Below are positions 18,086-27,464 of a stretch of 64,000 bases of DNA, piece after piece; positions within the stretch are counted from its first letter, which is position 1, and each line of letters starts with the position of its first letter. This DNA is from Rivularia sp. T60_A2020_040 (GTDB lineage Bacteria > Cyanobacteriota > Cyanobacteriia > Cyanobacteriales > Nostocaceae), in the NCBI GenBank assembly GCA_015272215.1, contig JACYMD010000093.1:248001-312000 (forward strand). Direction: 5' to 3'. Both the position numbers and the translations under genes were made by a program. The notes under the pieces are model-generated. The model saw nothing but the letters and a program-made list of their open reading frames with translations, did not search any database and was not told where the DNA came from.

Positions 18086-21013
18086 ATGTATCCGCAAAAA
18101 CTTCGCTTAATTACCTTACTTACCCTTGTGGCTACCCTTTCCGGCGCTGCGGTTCCCAACTTACCCGTAGCATTCACAGCGTCACGGGTATTAGCGCAAA
18201 CCGTTGATGGGCGAAAAGCCGAAGCATATAGGCTATTGCAACAAGGTATTCATCAACTGCAAACAAGTCAAAATGAAGCTGGATTACAATCTTTACGGCA
18301 AGCACTGATTATCTATCAAGAAATTAAAGACCGACAAGGTGAACGTTGGGCGCTGGGTAATATTAGTATTGCTTACCGAAATTTAGGAAACTACTCTAAA
18401 GCGATTGATTATTCTAAGCAATCGTTAACAATCGCTAGGGAAATTAAAGACCGCCGAGGTGAAGCAAAGGCGTTGGGTAATCTTAGTATTGCCTACCTTG
18501 AGTTTGGAAACTACTATAAAACAATTGATTATTCTAAGCAATTGCTAACAATTGCCAGGGAAATTGAAGACCGTCAAGATGAGGCAAAGGCGCTGGGTAA
18601 TCTCGGTCTTGCTTATCTTAATTTGGGAGACTACACCAAAGCAATTAGTTACTTTCACCAAGATTTATCCATCACCAGAGAAATCAAAGACCGCAATAAT
18701 GAAGGTAAGGCTCTGGGTAATCTTGGTACTGCTTACTTTCTTCTGGGAGACTACCCTAAAGCAATTGATTATTTTAAGCAACGGTTAGCAATTGCCAGGG
18801 AAATCAAATACCGTCAAGGTGAAGTTTTGGCGTTGGGTAACATTGGTCTTGCTTACCTTAATCTGCAAAAATACGTCAAAGCAATTGATTATTCTAAGCA
18901 ATTATTACCAATCGCTAAGGAAATAAAAGACCGTCAAGGTGAGGGTGCGGCGCTGGGTAATATTGGTATTGCTTACCAAAATTTGGGAGACTACGCTAAA
19001 GCAATTGATTACCAACAGCAATCTTTAGCAATCGCAAGGGAAATAAAATATCCTCTGGATGAAGGGAAGTCTCTGAACAATATTGGTTCTATTTATCTTG
19101 ATTTGGGAGACTACGCCAAAGCAATTCATTACTTTGAGCAACGCTTAGCAATTGCTAGAGAAATCAAAGACCGTCAAGGTGAAGCGAAGGCGCTAGGTAA
19201 TCTCGGTATTGCTCATCTTCGTTTGGGAGACTACCCCAAAGCGACTGATTACTTTGAGCAAAATTTAGCAATCGCTAAGAAAATTAAAGATCGTAAAGGT
19301 GAGAGTGCAGCACTGGGTAATCTGGGTACTGCTTACTTTGAATTGGGAGACTACGCCAAAGCGATTGATTATTCTGAGCAATTGTTAGCAATAGCGAGGA
19401 AAATTAAAGACCGCGATAGTGAGGGTAGGGCGTTAGGTAATCTTGGTGCTGTTTACTCTAATTTAGGGAATTACATTAAAGGCATTGATTACTTGAAGCA
19501 AGATTTGGCGATTGCCAGAGAAATCAAAGACCCCAATAGTGAAAGTAAGAGTTTAAGTAATTTAGGATACACTTTTTACAAATCTGGTAAATTATCAGCA
19601 GCAGAAACAAGCTTGTTTGAAGCAGTTAAGGTTTTAGAATCTCTCCGAGGCGGATTAAAAGACGAGAATAAAATATCAATTTTCGAGGAGCAATCTCGCA
19701 CTTACCGTATTTTACAACAAGTCCTCATCGCTCAAAATAAAACCGATACTGCTTTAGAAATTGCCGAAAGAGGAAGGGCTAGAGCGTTTGTGGAGTTACT
19801 GGCATCTCGTTTAAACCTCCAAGAAAAGCCACAAGCACCCACGATTGAGCAAATAAAACAAATTGCTAAGGCTCAAAATGCAACTCTGGTGCAATATTCA
19901 AGAATTGGCGATAATTTCAAAGTTGCAGGTAAAGTACAAGCTAAAGAATCAGAACTCTACATCTGGATAGTCAAACCCACGGGTGAAGTCACGTTTCGCA
20001 AAGCTGACTTAAAACCCCTGTGGCAGAAAGAAAATACTGATTTAGCCGAACTTATAATTACCAGTCGCGAATCAATTGGTGCTAGAGGTCGCGGTATTGA
20101 TGTATCTTACAACCCCGATGCAGGTAAAGCGCAAAATAATTTAAAGCGGTTACACAAATTATTAATCAAACCCATCGCTGATGTTTTACCGAAAAAGGAT
20201 AGCGCTAGGGTTATTTTTATTCCGCAAAGTTCTTTATTCCTTGTTCCTTTCCCAGCTTTACGAGATGAAAACGGTAAATACCTGATTGAAAAGCATACGA
20301 TTCTTACTTCCCCGTCGATTCAGGTTTTGAATTTAACCCGCAAACAAAAACAACGCATCGGTAACAAACCCATCGAACCCAATAACGCGCTGATTATCGG
20401 TAATCCCACCATGCCTTTTGTCCCACCGAAAATCGGCGAACCACCGCAACAATTATCACCCCTACCCGGAGCGGAAAGGGAAGCCAAAGCCATTGGTCAA
20501 TTATTCAAAACCCAACCTCTAATTGGCAATCAAGCCACGGAAACTGAAGTGACAAAACGCTTACCCCAAGCGCGATTGATTCACTTAGCAACTCACGGTA
20601 TTTTTGATGACACTCAAGGTTTAAATAGTAGCATTGCCCTTGCACCATCATCCAATAACAAAGGCAATGAAAAAGGTGATGGTTTACTGAGTGCCGGAGA
20701 AATACTCGATTTAAAACTAAACGCCGAATTAGTCGTATTAAGTGCTTGCGATACGGGAAGAGGAAGGATTTCTGGAGATGGGGTGATTGGTTTATCCCGT
20801 TCTTTAATTAGTGCGGGTGTACCCAGTGTCTTAGTATCCCTCTGGTCGGTTCCCGATGCACGTACAGCCGAGCTAATGACAGAATTTTATCAAAATCTTC
20901 AAAATAACCCCGACAAAGCCCAAGCATTACGTCAAGCGATGTTGACTACCATGAAGCAGCATCCTGCACCCAGAGATTGGGCGGCTTTTACGCTGATTGG
21001 TGAAGCGGATTAA
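18086..21013 (+). CDS. TPR-CHAT protease-like protein
   Basis: The 975-residue protein begins with a hydrophobic segment (residues about 7-28) ending near a VLAQT site, a likely signal peptide. Eleven tetratricopeptide units of 40 residues follow (residues about 75-500). The C-terminal third is a CHAT domain, a caspase-like fold, with H837 in HLATHG and C888 in SACDTG as the expected catalytic pair, plus the usual GVPSVLVSLWSVPD. TPR-CHAT proteins are abundant in filamentous cyanobacteria; some CHAT proteins are effector proteases triggered by partner proteins in bacterial immunity. Whether this one is a protease is inferred from the intact dyad only. Confidence 0.88.
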   Translation: MYPQKLRLITLLTLVATLSGAAVPNLPVAFTASRVLAQTVDGRKAEAYRLLQQGIHQLQTSQNEAGLQSLRQALIIYQEIKDRQGERWALGNISIAYRNLGNYSKAIDYSKQSLTIAREIKDRRGEAKALGNLSIAYLEFGNYYKTIDYSKQLLTIAREIEDRQDEAKALGNLGLAYLNLGDYTKAISYFHQDLSITREIKDRNNEGKALGNLGTAYFLLGDYPKAIDYFKQRLAIAREIKYRQGEVLALGNIGLAYLNLQKYVKAIDYSKQLLPIAKEIKDRQGEGAALGNIGIAYQNLGDYAKAIDYQQQSLAIAREIKYPLDEGKSLNNIGSIYLDLGDYAKAIHYFEQRLAIAREIKDRQGEAKALGNLGIAHLRLGDYPKATDYFEQNLAIAKKIKDRKGESAALGNLGTAYFELGDYAKAIDYSEQLLAIARKIKDRDSEGRALGNLGAVYSNLGNYIKGIDYLKQDLAIAREIKDPNSESKSLSNLGYTFYKSGKLSAAETSLFEAVKVLESLRGGLKDENKISIFEEQSRTYRILQQVLIAQNKTDTALEIAERGRARAFVELLASRLNLQEKPQAPTIEQIKQIAKAQNATLVQYSRIGDNFKVAGKVQAKESELYIWIVKPTGEVTFRKADLKPLWQKENTDLAELIITSRESIGARGRGIDVSYNPDAGKAQNNLKRLHKLLIKPIADVLPKKDSARVIFIPQSSLFLVPFPALRDENGKYLIEKHTILTSPSIQVLNLTRKQKQRIGNKPIEPNNALIIGNPTMPFVPPKIGEPPQQLSPLPGAEREAKAIGQLFKTQPLIGNQATETEVTKRLPQARLIHLATHGIFDDTQGLNSSIALAPSSNNKGNEKGDGLLSAGEILDLKLNAELVVLSACDTGRGRISGDGVIGLSRSLISAGVPSVLVSLWSVPDARTAELMTEFYQNLQNNPDKAQALRQAMLTTMKQHPAPRDWAAFTLIGEAD
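18241..19560 (+). repeat. 120-bp coding tandem repeat, eleven units
   Basis: The TPR codons keep an exact 120-bp period: the GGGTAA-type block recurs at 18355, 18475, 18595 and so on to 19555, with only substitutions and no length change. Similar units favour unequal recombination and copy-number change. Confidence 0.85.
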
Positions 21014-21030
21014 GGGTTCGTAACTGTTAC

Positions 21031-21156
21031 AGGACTTACGCAAAATTAACGTAACTGCGTCATTACGAGCGACAGCGACATAATCGCAAAAATCCTGCGA
21101 TTGCTTCCCTACACTGCGTTCCGGTCGCAATGACAAATCTCCGTTGCGTAAGTCCT
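21031..21156. repeat. 126-bp MITE-like element
   Basis: Perfect 13-bp terminal inverted repeats AGGACTTACGCAA (21031-21043) and TTGCGTAAGTCCT (21144-21156) enclose a GC-richer non-coding core. No target duplication is obvious. It lies 17 bp after the TPR-CHAT stop. Apart from a short STRR (CTCCTAA units, about 21298-21320) the rest of the 21014-21323 spacer holds nothing I can name. Confidence 0.75.
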
Positions 21157-21323
21157 AATTCTATTGAGCATCTCATATAAATTACTCATCAAAAAATTAC
21201 TCCGAAGTTGGTGCGTGACGCTACAAGACTTATTAGCTATGTACAAAGTTTATTCAAGCGTCACATACCCTACAAGAGCTGATTTCAAAATTCTTTAACT
21301 CCTAACTCCTAATTCCTAACTCT

Positions 21324-22412
21324 CTATAAAACTTTACACTGTCCCTGAAATCTCAACAAATGGTCACACAATACCAAAGCCACCATCGCTTCTACCATTG
21401 GTACTGCCCGTGGTAATACGCAGGGGTCATGTCTTCCTTTTGCCGCCAATACTCCTGCTTCACCCGTCTTAGTGACTGTATTCTGTTCTTTTCTAATAGT
21501 TGCCGTAGGCTTAAATGCTACACGAATAATGATATTTTCCCCGTTAGATATCCCACCTTGAATCCCACCGGAACGATTGGTTACGGTGCGGATATTACCT
21601 TGCTCATCTGTATAAAATTCATCATTGTGTTCGATTCCCGTCAGCAAAGTTCCCGCGAACCCAGAACCAATTTCAAAGCCTTTACTAGCAGGAAGGGACA
21701 TTACACCTTTAGCGATATCAGCTTCCAATTTATCAAAAACTGGCTCACCTAAACCTTTGGGAACGTTACGCGCTACACATTCCACTACTCCACCGATGGA
21801 ATTACCATCTCTACCAACTTGCTCGATTAATTCAATCATCCGTTCGGCACATTCAGCATCAGGGCAGCGAACAATATTGCTTTCAACTTGTTCTAAAGTA
21901 ACTTTTTCTGAGTCAACTTCACCTTCTAAATCCTTGATACGCTTGACGTAACCGATGATTTCCACACCAGCTACTTGATGCAGAATTTTTTTGGCGATTG
22001 CACCTGCTGCGACTCTGCCAATTGTCTCTCGTGCCGAAGACCTACCACCACCTTGATAGTTACGAATACCATATTTAGCATCATAAGTCGCATCAGCGTG
22101 GGAAGGGCGGTACATTTGCACCATTTCGCTGTAATCTTGGGGACGAGTATCTTTATTTTTGACCAAAATCGATATTGGCGTACCTAAAGTTTGTCCCTGA
22201 AACACCCCGGAAAGGATTTCACATTGATCGGCTTCTTTTCGAGGTGTAGTAATTTTACTTTGTCCAGGTCGCCGTCTATCCAATTCTACTTGAATTTCTT
22301 CGGCAGAAATTTCCAACTGTGGCGGACAACCATCAATTATCACTCCCACACCACCACCGTGGGATTCACCGAAAGTAGTAACGCGAAATAAATGACCAAA
22401 AGTGTTACCCAT
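21324..22412 (-). CDS. aroC: Chorismate synthase
   Basis: The 362-residue product converts 5-enolpyruvylshikimate-3-phosphate to chorismate, the last shikimate pathway step, using reduced FMN. Signature segments are [20 protein letters not shown] at the N-terminus, [23 protein letters not shown] in the middle and the later [19 protein letters not shown]. Length is normal for the bacterial family. It is transcribed leftward on its own; the start is ATG at 22412. Confidence 0.97.
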   Translation of the reverse strand: MGNTFGHLFRVTTFGESHGGGVGVIIDGCPPQLEISAEEIQVELDRRRPGQSKITTPRKEADQCEILSGVFQGQTLGTPISILVKNKDTRPQDYSEMVQMYRPSHADATYDAKYGIRNYQGGGRSSARETIGRVAAGAIAKKILHQVAGVEIIGYVKRIKDLEGEVDSEKVTLEQVESNIVRCPDAECAERMIELIEQVGRDGNSIGGVVECVARNVPKGLGEPVFDKLEADIAKGVMSLPASKGFEIGSGFAGTLLTGIEHNDEFYTDEQGNIRTVTNRSGGIQGGISNGENIIIRVAFKPTATIRKEQNTVTKTGEAGVLAAKGRHDPCVLPRAVPMVEAMVALVLCDHLLRFQGQCKVL

Positions 22413-22553
22413 GATGATGTTGAGGAGAAAGTTTCCAGAAGTATTTTACAGCAATGTCTTTTTATGGCTTCAAAGACACACATCCTAAGAATATATTTTT
22501 ACCTTGACTATTGCTAGGGGTATAGTTTTGATATTTATGCAGATTTTTTAGAT

Positions 22554-22664
22554 GATAATCCGTGCAGGCGGTGAAGGAGTCGCAGTCTTGGCGGTTCCCG
22601 TCGATTGCCAACTGGAGCGTGCGGCTCAGGAACTTTGTTTGTGTTGGTGGGGTTTGAACCGCCA
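22554..22664. repeat. GC-rich dispersed repeat with TGGCGGTTC inverted ends
   Basis: TGGCGGTTC (22589-22597) and GAACCGCCA (22656-22664) are inverted repeats within a GC-rich block that contrasts with AT-rich flanks. From memory this resembles a repeat common in Nostocales; a search would settle it. A 60-codon frame across it reads as repeat, not as a gene. The 22413-22758 gap holds this and a terminator. Confidence 0.5.
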
Positions 22665-22715
22665 GCTTTACTGCAATTATTAATTAGACAGCGTTGAAAT
22701 AATCCACAAAATAAC

Positions 22716-22747
22716 AAAAAAGCGCCTTCCCGATATGGGAGGGTGCT
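22716..22747 (-). terminator. Terminator of the toxin-antitoxin operon
   Basis: On the minus strand, AGCACCCTCCC (22747-22737) pairs with GGGAAGGCGCT (22731-22721) with one mismatch type, then a T-run (22721-22716). It lies just after the toxin stop codon and closely resembles the psbA terminator at 23444-23478. Confidence 0.75.
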
Positions 22748-22758
22748 GTCAATATTTG

Positions 22759-23034
22759 CTATAAATTTTGGTAGACTTCGCCATCATTACGTTTTCCAGC
22801 ACGGAAAACATCAACTAACTTGTTTTCATCATCTATTGTATACAGGATTCGGTATTCACCCTGATCAACTCGATAACCTCCTTCGTATCCTTTTAGAACA
22901 ACACAATCTTGTGGTCTAGGATTACCTTGAAGCGAAAGTATTTTTGAAACAACTTGCTTATATTGTTTTGCTTGCAATTTAAGCAAATCTTTTTCGGCAG
23001 TCTTAGCAACTCTCAAAGTGTAACGCTCACTCAT
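22759..23034 (-). CDS. RelE/ParE-family toxin
   Basis: The 91-residue protein has the RelE/ParE layout: YTLRVAKTAEKDLLKL at the N-terminus, then LKGYEGGYRVDQGEYRILYTID and the strand KLVDVFRAGKRND at the C-terminus. RelE-type members cleave mRNA on the ribosome; ParE-type inhibit gyrase. The GYRVDQGEYRILY core and the Phd partner point to the RelE side. It overlaps the antitoxin gene by 8 bp, the usual coupling. Transcription is leftward and ends at a clear terminator. Confidence 0.9.
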   Translation of the reverse strand: MSERYTLRVAKTAEKDLLKLQAKQYKQVVSKILSLQGNPRPQDCVVLKGYEGGYRVDQGEYRILYTIDDENKLVDVFRAGKRNDGEVYQNL

Positions 23035-23281
23035 GCATACTACGAGCTGCGGTAATTTCTTCTAAAGTAGTAAAACCATCATTTTGCTCAACTGCATGAC
23101 GAAGTTTGGCAGAGTCAATTGCGTCATCCATCGCTTCCAACTTTTTCAAGTCCTCTAAGCCAATAATTGCGACAACAGGCTTGCCGTGACGCTGAATTAT
23201 CATACGTTCACCTTTGTATTCAGCACGACTAATAAGAGACTGAAAATTAGCACGAGCTTCAGTTGCACTAAAAGTAGTCAT
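23027..23281 (-). CDS. Phd/YefM-family antitoxin
   Basis: The 84-residue protein has the Phd/YefM N-terminal DNA-binding domain (SATEARANFQSLISRA, then MIIQRHGKPVVAIIGLEDLKKLE) and a C-terminal tail that should wrap the toxin. It is first in the operon, as usual for this type. An inverted repeat at 23311-23347 upstream of its start is a plausible operator for self-repression by antitoxin and complex. Confidence 0.9.
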   Translation of the reverse strand: MTTFSATEARANFQSLISRAEYKGERMIIQRHGKPVVAIIGLEDLKKLEAMDDAIDSAKLRHAVEQNDGFTTLEEITAARSMHE

Positions 23282-23310
23282 AATGATTCACTGTAAATAA
23301 ATAATCAAAA

Positions 23311-23347
23311 AATGTACAAATTTTAATAAATATGCAAATTGTACATT
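23311..23347 (-). promoter_or_regulatory. Candidate operator of the toxin-antitoxin operon
   Basis: Perfect 9-bp arms AATGTACAA (23311-23319) and TTGTACATT (23339-23347) lie 30 bp upstream of the antitoxin start, within AT-rich DNA. Phd/YefM proteins bind such palindromes; the assignment is inference. Confidence 0.5.
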
Positions 23348-23443
23348 TTGTATATTTACAATATCACAGTAACATAGCGAATTTCCAGTTTGAAAAATAC
23401 TTTTTAATTTCAAGCTGTGTTATTAAGCAGGAAACGCCTAAGC

Positions 23444-23478
23444 AAAAAAGCGCCCTCCCAGTGCGGGGAAGGCGCTTT
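23444..23478 (-). terminator. psbA terminator
   Basis: Minus-strand hairpin AAAGCGCCTTCCCC (23478-23465) with GGGAGGGCGCTTTTTT (23459-23444), a GC-rich stem followed by a T-run, 45 bp after the psbA stop. Confidence 0.85.
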
Positions 23479-23522
23479 ATGCAAGCTAAAACTTATTTAA
23501 ATTTTAACTAATTATTCAATTA

Positions 23523-24605
23523 TTAACCGTTGATTGCGGGAGCGCTAATTGCAACTGGTGCAGCATCAGCAGCAGCTAAATCTAAGGGGAAGTTGTGAGC
23601 GTTGCGCTCGTGCATTACTTCCATACCCAAGTTTGCTCTGTTCAATACATCAGCCCAGGTGTTTACTACTCTACCACTAGAATCGATTACAGACTGGTTG
23701 AAGTTGAAACCGTTCAAGTTGAAAGCCATGGTGCTGACTCCCAAAGCGGTAAACCAAATTCCTACTACAGGCCAAGCTGCTAAGAAGAAGTGCAAGCTAC
23801 GGCTGTTGTTGAAGGAAGCATATTGGAAAATCAAACGACCAAAGTAACCGTGTGCGGCTACGATGTTGTAGGTTTCTTCTTCTTGACCGAATTTGTAACC
23901 GTAGTTCTGAGATTCGGTTTCGGTGGTTTCACGTACTAAGCTTGAAGTTACCAAAGAACCGTGCATTGCACTGAACAAGCTTCCGCCAAATACACCTGCA
24001 ACACCTAACTGGTGGAAGGGGTGCATCAAGATGTTGTGTTCTGCTTGGAACACGAACATGAAGTTGAAGGTTCCAGAGATTCCCAAAGGCATTCCGTCAG
24101 AGAAAGAACCTTGTCCAATTGGGTAAACCAAGAATACTGCGGTTGCTGCTGCTACTGGAGCGGAGAATGCAACGCAAATCCAAGGACGCATACCCAAGCG
24201 GTAGGATAATTCCCACTCACGACCTAAGTAGCAAAATACTCCGATTAAGAAGTGGAATACTACTAACTGGTAAGGACCACCGTTGTACAACCACTCATCT
24301 AAGGAAGCTGCTTCCCAGATGGGGTAGAAGTGTAAACCAATTGCGTTGGAAGAAGGTACTACTGCACCAGAGATGATGTTGTTTCCGTAAATCAATGAAC
24401 CTGCTACAGGCTCACGGATACCATCGATGTCTACAGGAGGTGCTGCAACAAAAGCGATGATGAAACAGGTGATTGCAGCTAAGAGGGTAGGAATCATCAA
24501 TACACCGAACCAACCGATATATAAACGGTTGTTGGTGCTGGTGATCCATCCGCAGAACTGTTCCCACGCAGAAGCGCTCTCGCGTCTTTGTAATGTGGTT
24601 GTCAT
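23523..24605 (-). CDS. psbA: Photosystem II D1 protein, Glu130 form
   Basis: The 360-residue thylakoid protein is the D1 core subunit of photosystem II and binds P680, pheophytin, QB and the manganese cluster. Residue 130 is glutamate ([11 protein letters not shown]), the form linked to high-light D1 copies in cyanobacteria, as opposed to Gln130. Manganese ligands are present: D170 in GSFSDGMP, E189 and H190 in QAEHN, and the H332-E333 and D342 regions in [16 protein letters not shown]-terminal extension ending APAING remains to be cleaved after A344. It is a normal, complete D1, not one of the divergent variants. A promoter and a terminator frame the gene. Confidence 0.98.
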   Translation of the reverse strand: MTTTLQRRESASAWEQFCGWITSTNNRLYIGWFGVLMIPTLLAAITCFIIAFVAAPPVDIDGIREPVAGSLIYGNNIISGAVVPSSNAIGLHFYPIWEAASLDEWLYNGGPYQLVVFHFLIGVFCYLGREWELSYRLGMRPWICVAFSAPVAAATAVFLVYPIGQGSFSDGMPLGISGTFNFMFVFQAEHNILMHPFHQLGVAGVFGGSLFSAMHGSLVTSSLVRETTETESQNYGYKFGQEEETYNIVAAHGYFGRLIFQYASFNNSRSLHFFLAAWPVVGIWFTALGVSTMAFNLNGFNFNQSVIDSSGRVVNTWADVLNRANLGMEVMHERNAHNFPLDLAAADAAPVAISAPAING

Positions 24606-24665
24606 GGTTCGGATAATTGCTTTTTATGTTTCTATGATTTGGTAGGTCTTTCGACCCATGTATTT

Positions 24666-24694
24666 ATACTAAAACAAATATTTCAGTTTGTAAA
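24666..24694 (-). promoter_or_regulatory. psbA promoter
   Basis: On the minus strand TTTACA (24694-24689) and TAGTAT (24671-24666) are separated by 17 bp, a good sigma-70 type pair, about 60 bp before the psbA start. Confidence 0.65.
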
Positions 24695-24838
24695 GCGTTT
24701 TCAGAAAAAAATGTAGCGGATGCTGCGAAATTCGGTCTATTTATTCTTTGAAAAGCTTGCTGTATAAGGATAAATAGCTAATACGAAGAAAAATAAATTA
24801 TCATTAATTAAATTAATAAACCAGGGAGAGTCGCCGCA

Positions 24839-25921
24839 TTAATCAAGTTTAAGATTTGATGCAGCTTGTTCAATATCGAGAGTCAAATACTTATCGAGGG
24901 GCATATACATCCAATAAAGAGAGATTTGTGGGTCTTGGCTAGTTTTCTGAAAACCCATTGCTAATGCTAGACTTTGGGCGGATGGATGAATCGTCAAGGT
25001 ATACAAATCGCAAAGATTCGGGAAATCAGCTTGCATATTTATTAAAGTTTGGCGAGCATCTTGTAATAACTGACATAGATTATCGTGCTGCTGATAGTTG
25101 GGATCGATTTGAAAGCTGCGAATAAAAACAGAAGTACAATCTGCATCTCCAGGTGTTGCGATATTAAAAGGATCGGTTTGGCTAGCAGTACTTAAATGTA
25201 AACTTTTGCTCGGAGGTAGAAAAAAATTCTCCTCAGATTCGCAAGCTACAGGATAAAGAATGCAAACGCCAACGGGATCTTGAGTATCGCAGCGACGTAA
25301 AACCCGCATTCCTTTTGAATATTGTTTAGCCCAATTACGCAGTATCCTAGCTATTCTGTGGGGTGCAGCGGTAGTTTTTTTGTTCATCCAGTCGTAGTTG
25401 CTGGCTAAAAAAGTCGCAGCGGGTATAGCGTCAGTGCGGGGATTAAAGCTATCGGTGACAAGCTTTGCTGAGTGAGTAGGTTTTGTAGATTGATTGATTT
25501 CTGGTAATGGGGAACAGATACGAATACAAATATTATTGCCGTCGAATTCCTTTTCAATTAATCCTAGAGCCACTAACTTATCAATCATCATTCCCGCCGC
25601 ACGTTCACTTCCTCTGTCTTCTTGGGCGTAAAATAGTTCGTTGGCTTCGCGGTGAGTACAAGGAACAAAACCTTGGGGTAAATCCAGTTCTGTTAAAGGT
25701 TTGACAGCAATTCCCAATTCTTGTTGCTGCTTGAGCAGTAAATAAGCCCATAACTTGACAAAACATTCAGATCGACGGCGTGTCAAACCCACTTTTCCTT
25801 TCAAAAGAGAAATATACTTAAGCCGATGTTCGACACAAAACCACTCATCAATACTCAGCAAATCCCTCACCGCAGCACTCCCCAGTAAATTTTTCTCATA
25901 ATCAAGTCGCAATACAGTCAT
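24839..25921 (-). CDS. Hypothetical protein, possible winged-helix plus acetyltransferase-like halves
   Basis: I do not recognise this 360-residue protein with confidence. Residues about 20-140 are helical and charged (RLKYISLLKGKVGLTRRRSECFVKLW, then MMIDKLVALGLIEKEFDGN), which could form a winged helix. The last 90 residues (YTLTIHPSAQSLALAMGF then YWMYMPLDKYL) faintly resemble the end of a GNAT acetyltransferase. Both are guesses from pattern only. The gene lies upstream of psbA in the same direction, with about 230 bp between them that include the psbA promoter, so it is a separate unit. Confidence 0.6.
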   Translation of the reverse strand: MTVLRLDYEKNLLGSAAVRDLLSIDEWFCVEHRLKYISLLKGKVGLTRRRSECFVKLWAYLLLKQQQELGIAVKPLTELDLPQGFVPCTHREANELFYAQEDRGSERAAGMMIDKLVALGLIEKEFDGNNICIRICSPLPEINQSTKPTHSAKLVTDSFNPRTDAIPAATFLASNYDWMNKKTTAAPHRIARILRNWAKQYSKGMRVLRRCDTQDPVGVCILYPVACESEENFFLPPSKSLHLSTASQTDPFNIATPGDADCTSVFIRSFQIDPNYQQHDNLCQLLQDARQTLINMQADFPNLCDLYTLTIHPSAQSLALAMGFQKTSQDPQISLYWMYMPLDKYLTLDIEQAASNLKLD

Positions 25922-26084
25922 TATGAATCGATTAACCGTACTGGATTGCTTAACTTAAGAAAAACTTCACCTCACTTCAGGGAAATTCTCGAAACTTCAA
26001 TGCTTTTTATGAGGTTGCGGATCAATCATTGCAAATGCAGAATCGCAACCATAACAATGCTGCTAAGAACTTAAAAGGAGATAA

Positions 26085-26732
26085 ATGATGAGTGTTTTAT
26101 TTTTAGAGCAGTATCAAAAAAATACATCTATCCAAAGAAGTAAATTTTACAACAGAAAAACCAAATCGGAAAATATACAGCCTGTATCTAAACTCGATCT
26201 GATGCAAGCTGTAATTGAAAGTTTTGTTGACGGAATTTTTATCCTGACAATACAAGGTGAGTTAGTTCATGTTAACGAGAGTGCGCGTAATATTTGTCAG
26301 CAACTAAGTGGAGGTATTGATAAATGTCAAATCCCTGATGAAATTCAACGTATTTGTCAGTCTTTAATTGAAAGTCGTCAATTATTTCCTAATCAAAATA
26401 TATCAATTGAGTCAGAAATTGAGACATCTAAATCGATCAAAATCAGGATTCGCGCTCGCTGGTTAGAAGCAAATGAAAGTAATGAGAATTACTTATTAGT
26501 AACTTTAGAAGACCGCAAACAAACTAATCAAAGTATAGCGATTTCTGAAGCTATAAAATATGGTTTAACCGAAAGAGAATCTCAAGTTTGGTTGCTACGT
26601 CGAGCTAATTATTCTTATCAAGAAATTGCCGAGGAACTTTATATTACCATTAATACTGTTAAAAAACACTTGAAAAATATTTACGCCAAACAACAGGAGA
26701 CAGTTATTAATCAAGAATTTTATAACTGTTGA
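26085..26732 (+). CDS. PAS-LuxR-type transcriptional regulator
   Basis: The 215-residue protein has a PAS-like sensor (residues about 42-145, starting MQAVIESFVDGIFILTIQGELVHVN) and a C-terminal LuxR/GerE helix-turn-helix (LTERESQVWLLRRANYSYQEIAEELYITINTVKKHLKNIY). It lacks a receiver domain, so it is not a standard response regulator. Two ATGs occur in a row (26085 and 26088); AAGGAG at 26075-26080 is a good ribosome site for either. Its 3' end overlaps the convergent Coq4 gene by 13 bp. The signal sensed is unknown. Confidence 0.88.
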   Translation: MMSVLFLEQYQKNTSIQRSKFYNRKTKSENIQPVSKLDLMQAVIESFVDGIFILTIQGELVHVNESARNICQQLSGGIDKCQIPDEIQRICQSLIESRQLFPNQNISIESEIETSKSIKIRIRARWLEANESNENYLLVTLEDRKQTNQSIAISEAIKYGLTERESQVWLLRRANYSYQEIAEELYITINTVKKHLKNIYAKQQETVINQEFYNC

Positions 26733-27199
26733 TTTAATGGTATAACACCTAATTTTTTTCTGACTTCATGTAAAGGAGTTGCCCAATCAGATTCGATATC
26801 CCAATCAATTATTTTTTTCGCAATTTTGCCATTTTTGATAGTATGAATAACTTCTTGTAAATTACATTTATGTATTAGTAAACCAGCTAATACGAGTATG
26901 GCACTAGAAGGGCGAAAAACTTGAGAACGAGTAAAAGCTTGTAATATGAATTCATCATTTTTAGATGGAGAAAGCCCGGTAATAACGTGCCAAATGTCGT
27001 GAGTGCGCTGTATCCAATCTCCAGATTGTAGCGGTTCAAAACCATTTTCATCGAAAAACCGGGCTACTTCTCTGCCTAAAGTACCTTCAGGAAGTTGACG
27101 TAATTCTGACAAATTAATGTTTAATTCTCTTCCAGGATAAATCTGGGGATTTATCGTTTGAGCCATCTTTAAAATAAAGTCGAGATTTCCTTTATCCAT
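26720..27199 (-). CDS. Coq4-family protein
   Basis: The 159-residue protein has the Coq4 zinc-site motif HDIWHVITG near residue 67, with GTLGREVARFFDENGF before it. Eukaryotic Coq4 helps ubiquinone synthesis; cyanobacteria make plastoquinone instead, so a role in quinone handling is possible but inferred. In the motif the usual final glutamate is hard to place. It is transcribed leftward, convergent with and overlapping the regulator gene by 13 bp. Confidence 0.8.
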   Translation of the reverse strand: MDKGNLDFILKMAQTINPQIYPGRELNINLSELRQLPEGTLGREVARFFDENGFEPLQSGDWIQRTHDIWHVITGLSPSKNDEFILQAFTRSQVFRPSSAILVLAGLLIHKCNLQEVIHTIKNGKIAKKIIDWDIESDWATPLHEVRKKLGVIPLNQQL

Positions 27200-27464
27200 A
27201 CTTTAATTTTTAAATGAATTTTAGATTTTAGATTTGAGATTTCCTGCTTAAGACGGTCAAATTCGTTATTGAATCTAAAATTAATGGGGAGATAGTTGGT
27301 TATGTATCTATTTTACAAAAATTACTTTTGCAGCAAAGTACCCATAAGGGTACCTTTTTTATTTATATTTTTATTTATATAATTTTGTATTCAGAGTCAA
27401 AATATTGCAATATAGGTATAAGATTCCAATTATTTTGAGATTTTTTATTTTTACATTATCTTCC

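Noticed and set aside
22535-22717. 60-codon frame on the minus strand
   Set aside because: It lies on a GC-rich dispersed repeat with inverted TGGCGGTTC ends and shows no ribosome site; the peptide is repeat-derived.
24012-24376. Frames antisense to psbA
   Set aside because: psbA is conserved along its full length; the opposite frames are shadows.
27405-27464. TTG-initiated extension of cofG
   Set aside because: The extra 20 residues are hydrophobic and AT-rich, and the ATG at 27465 gives the usual family start.
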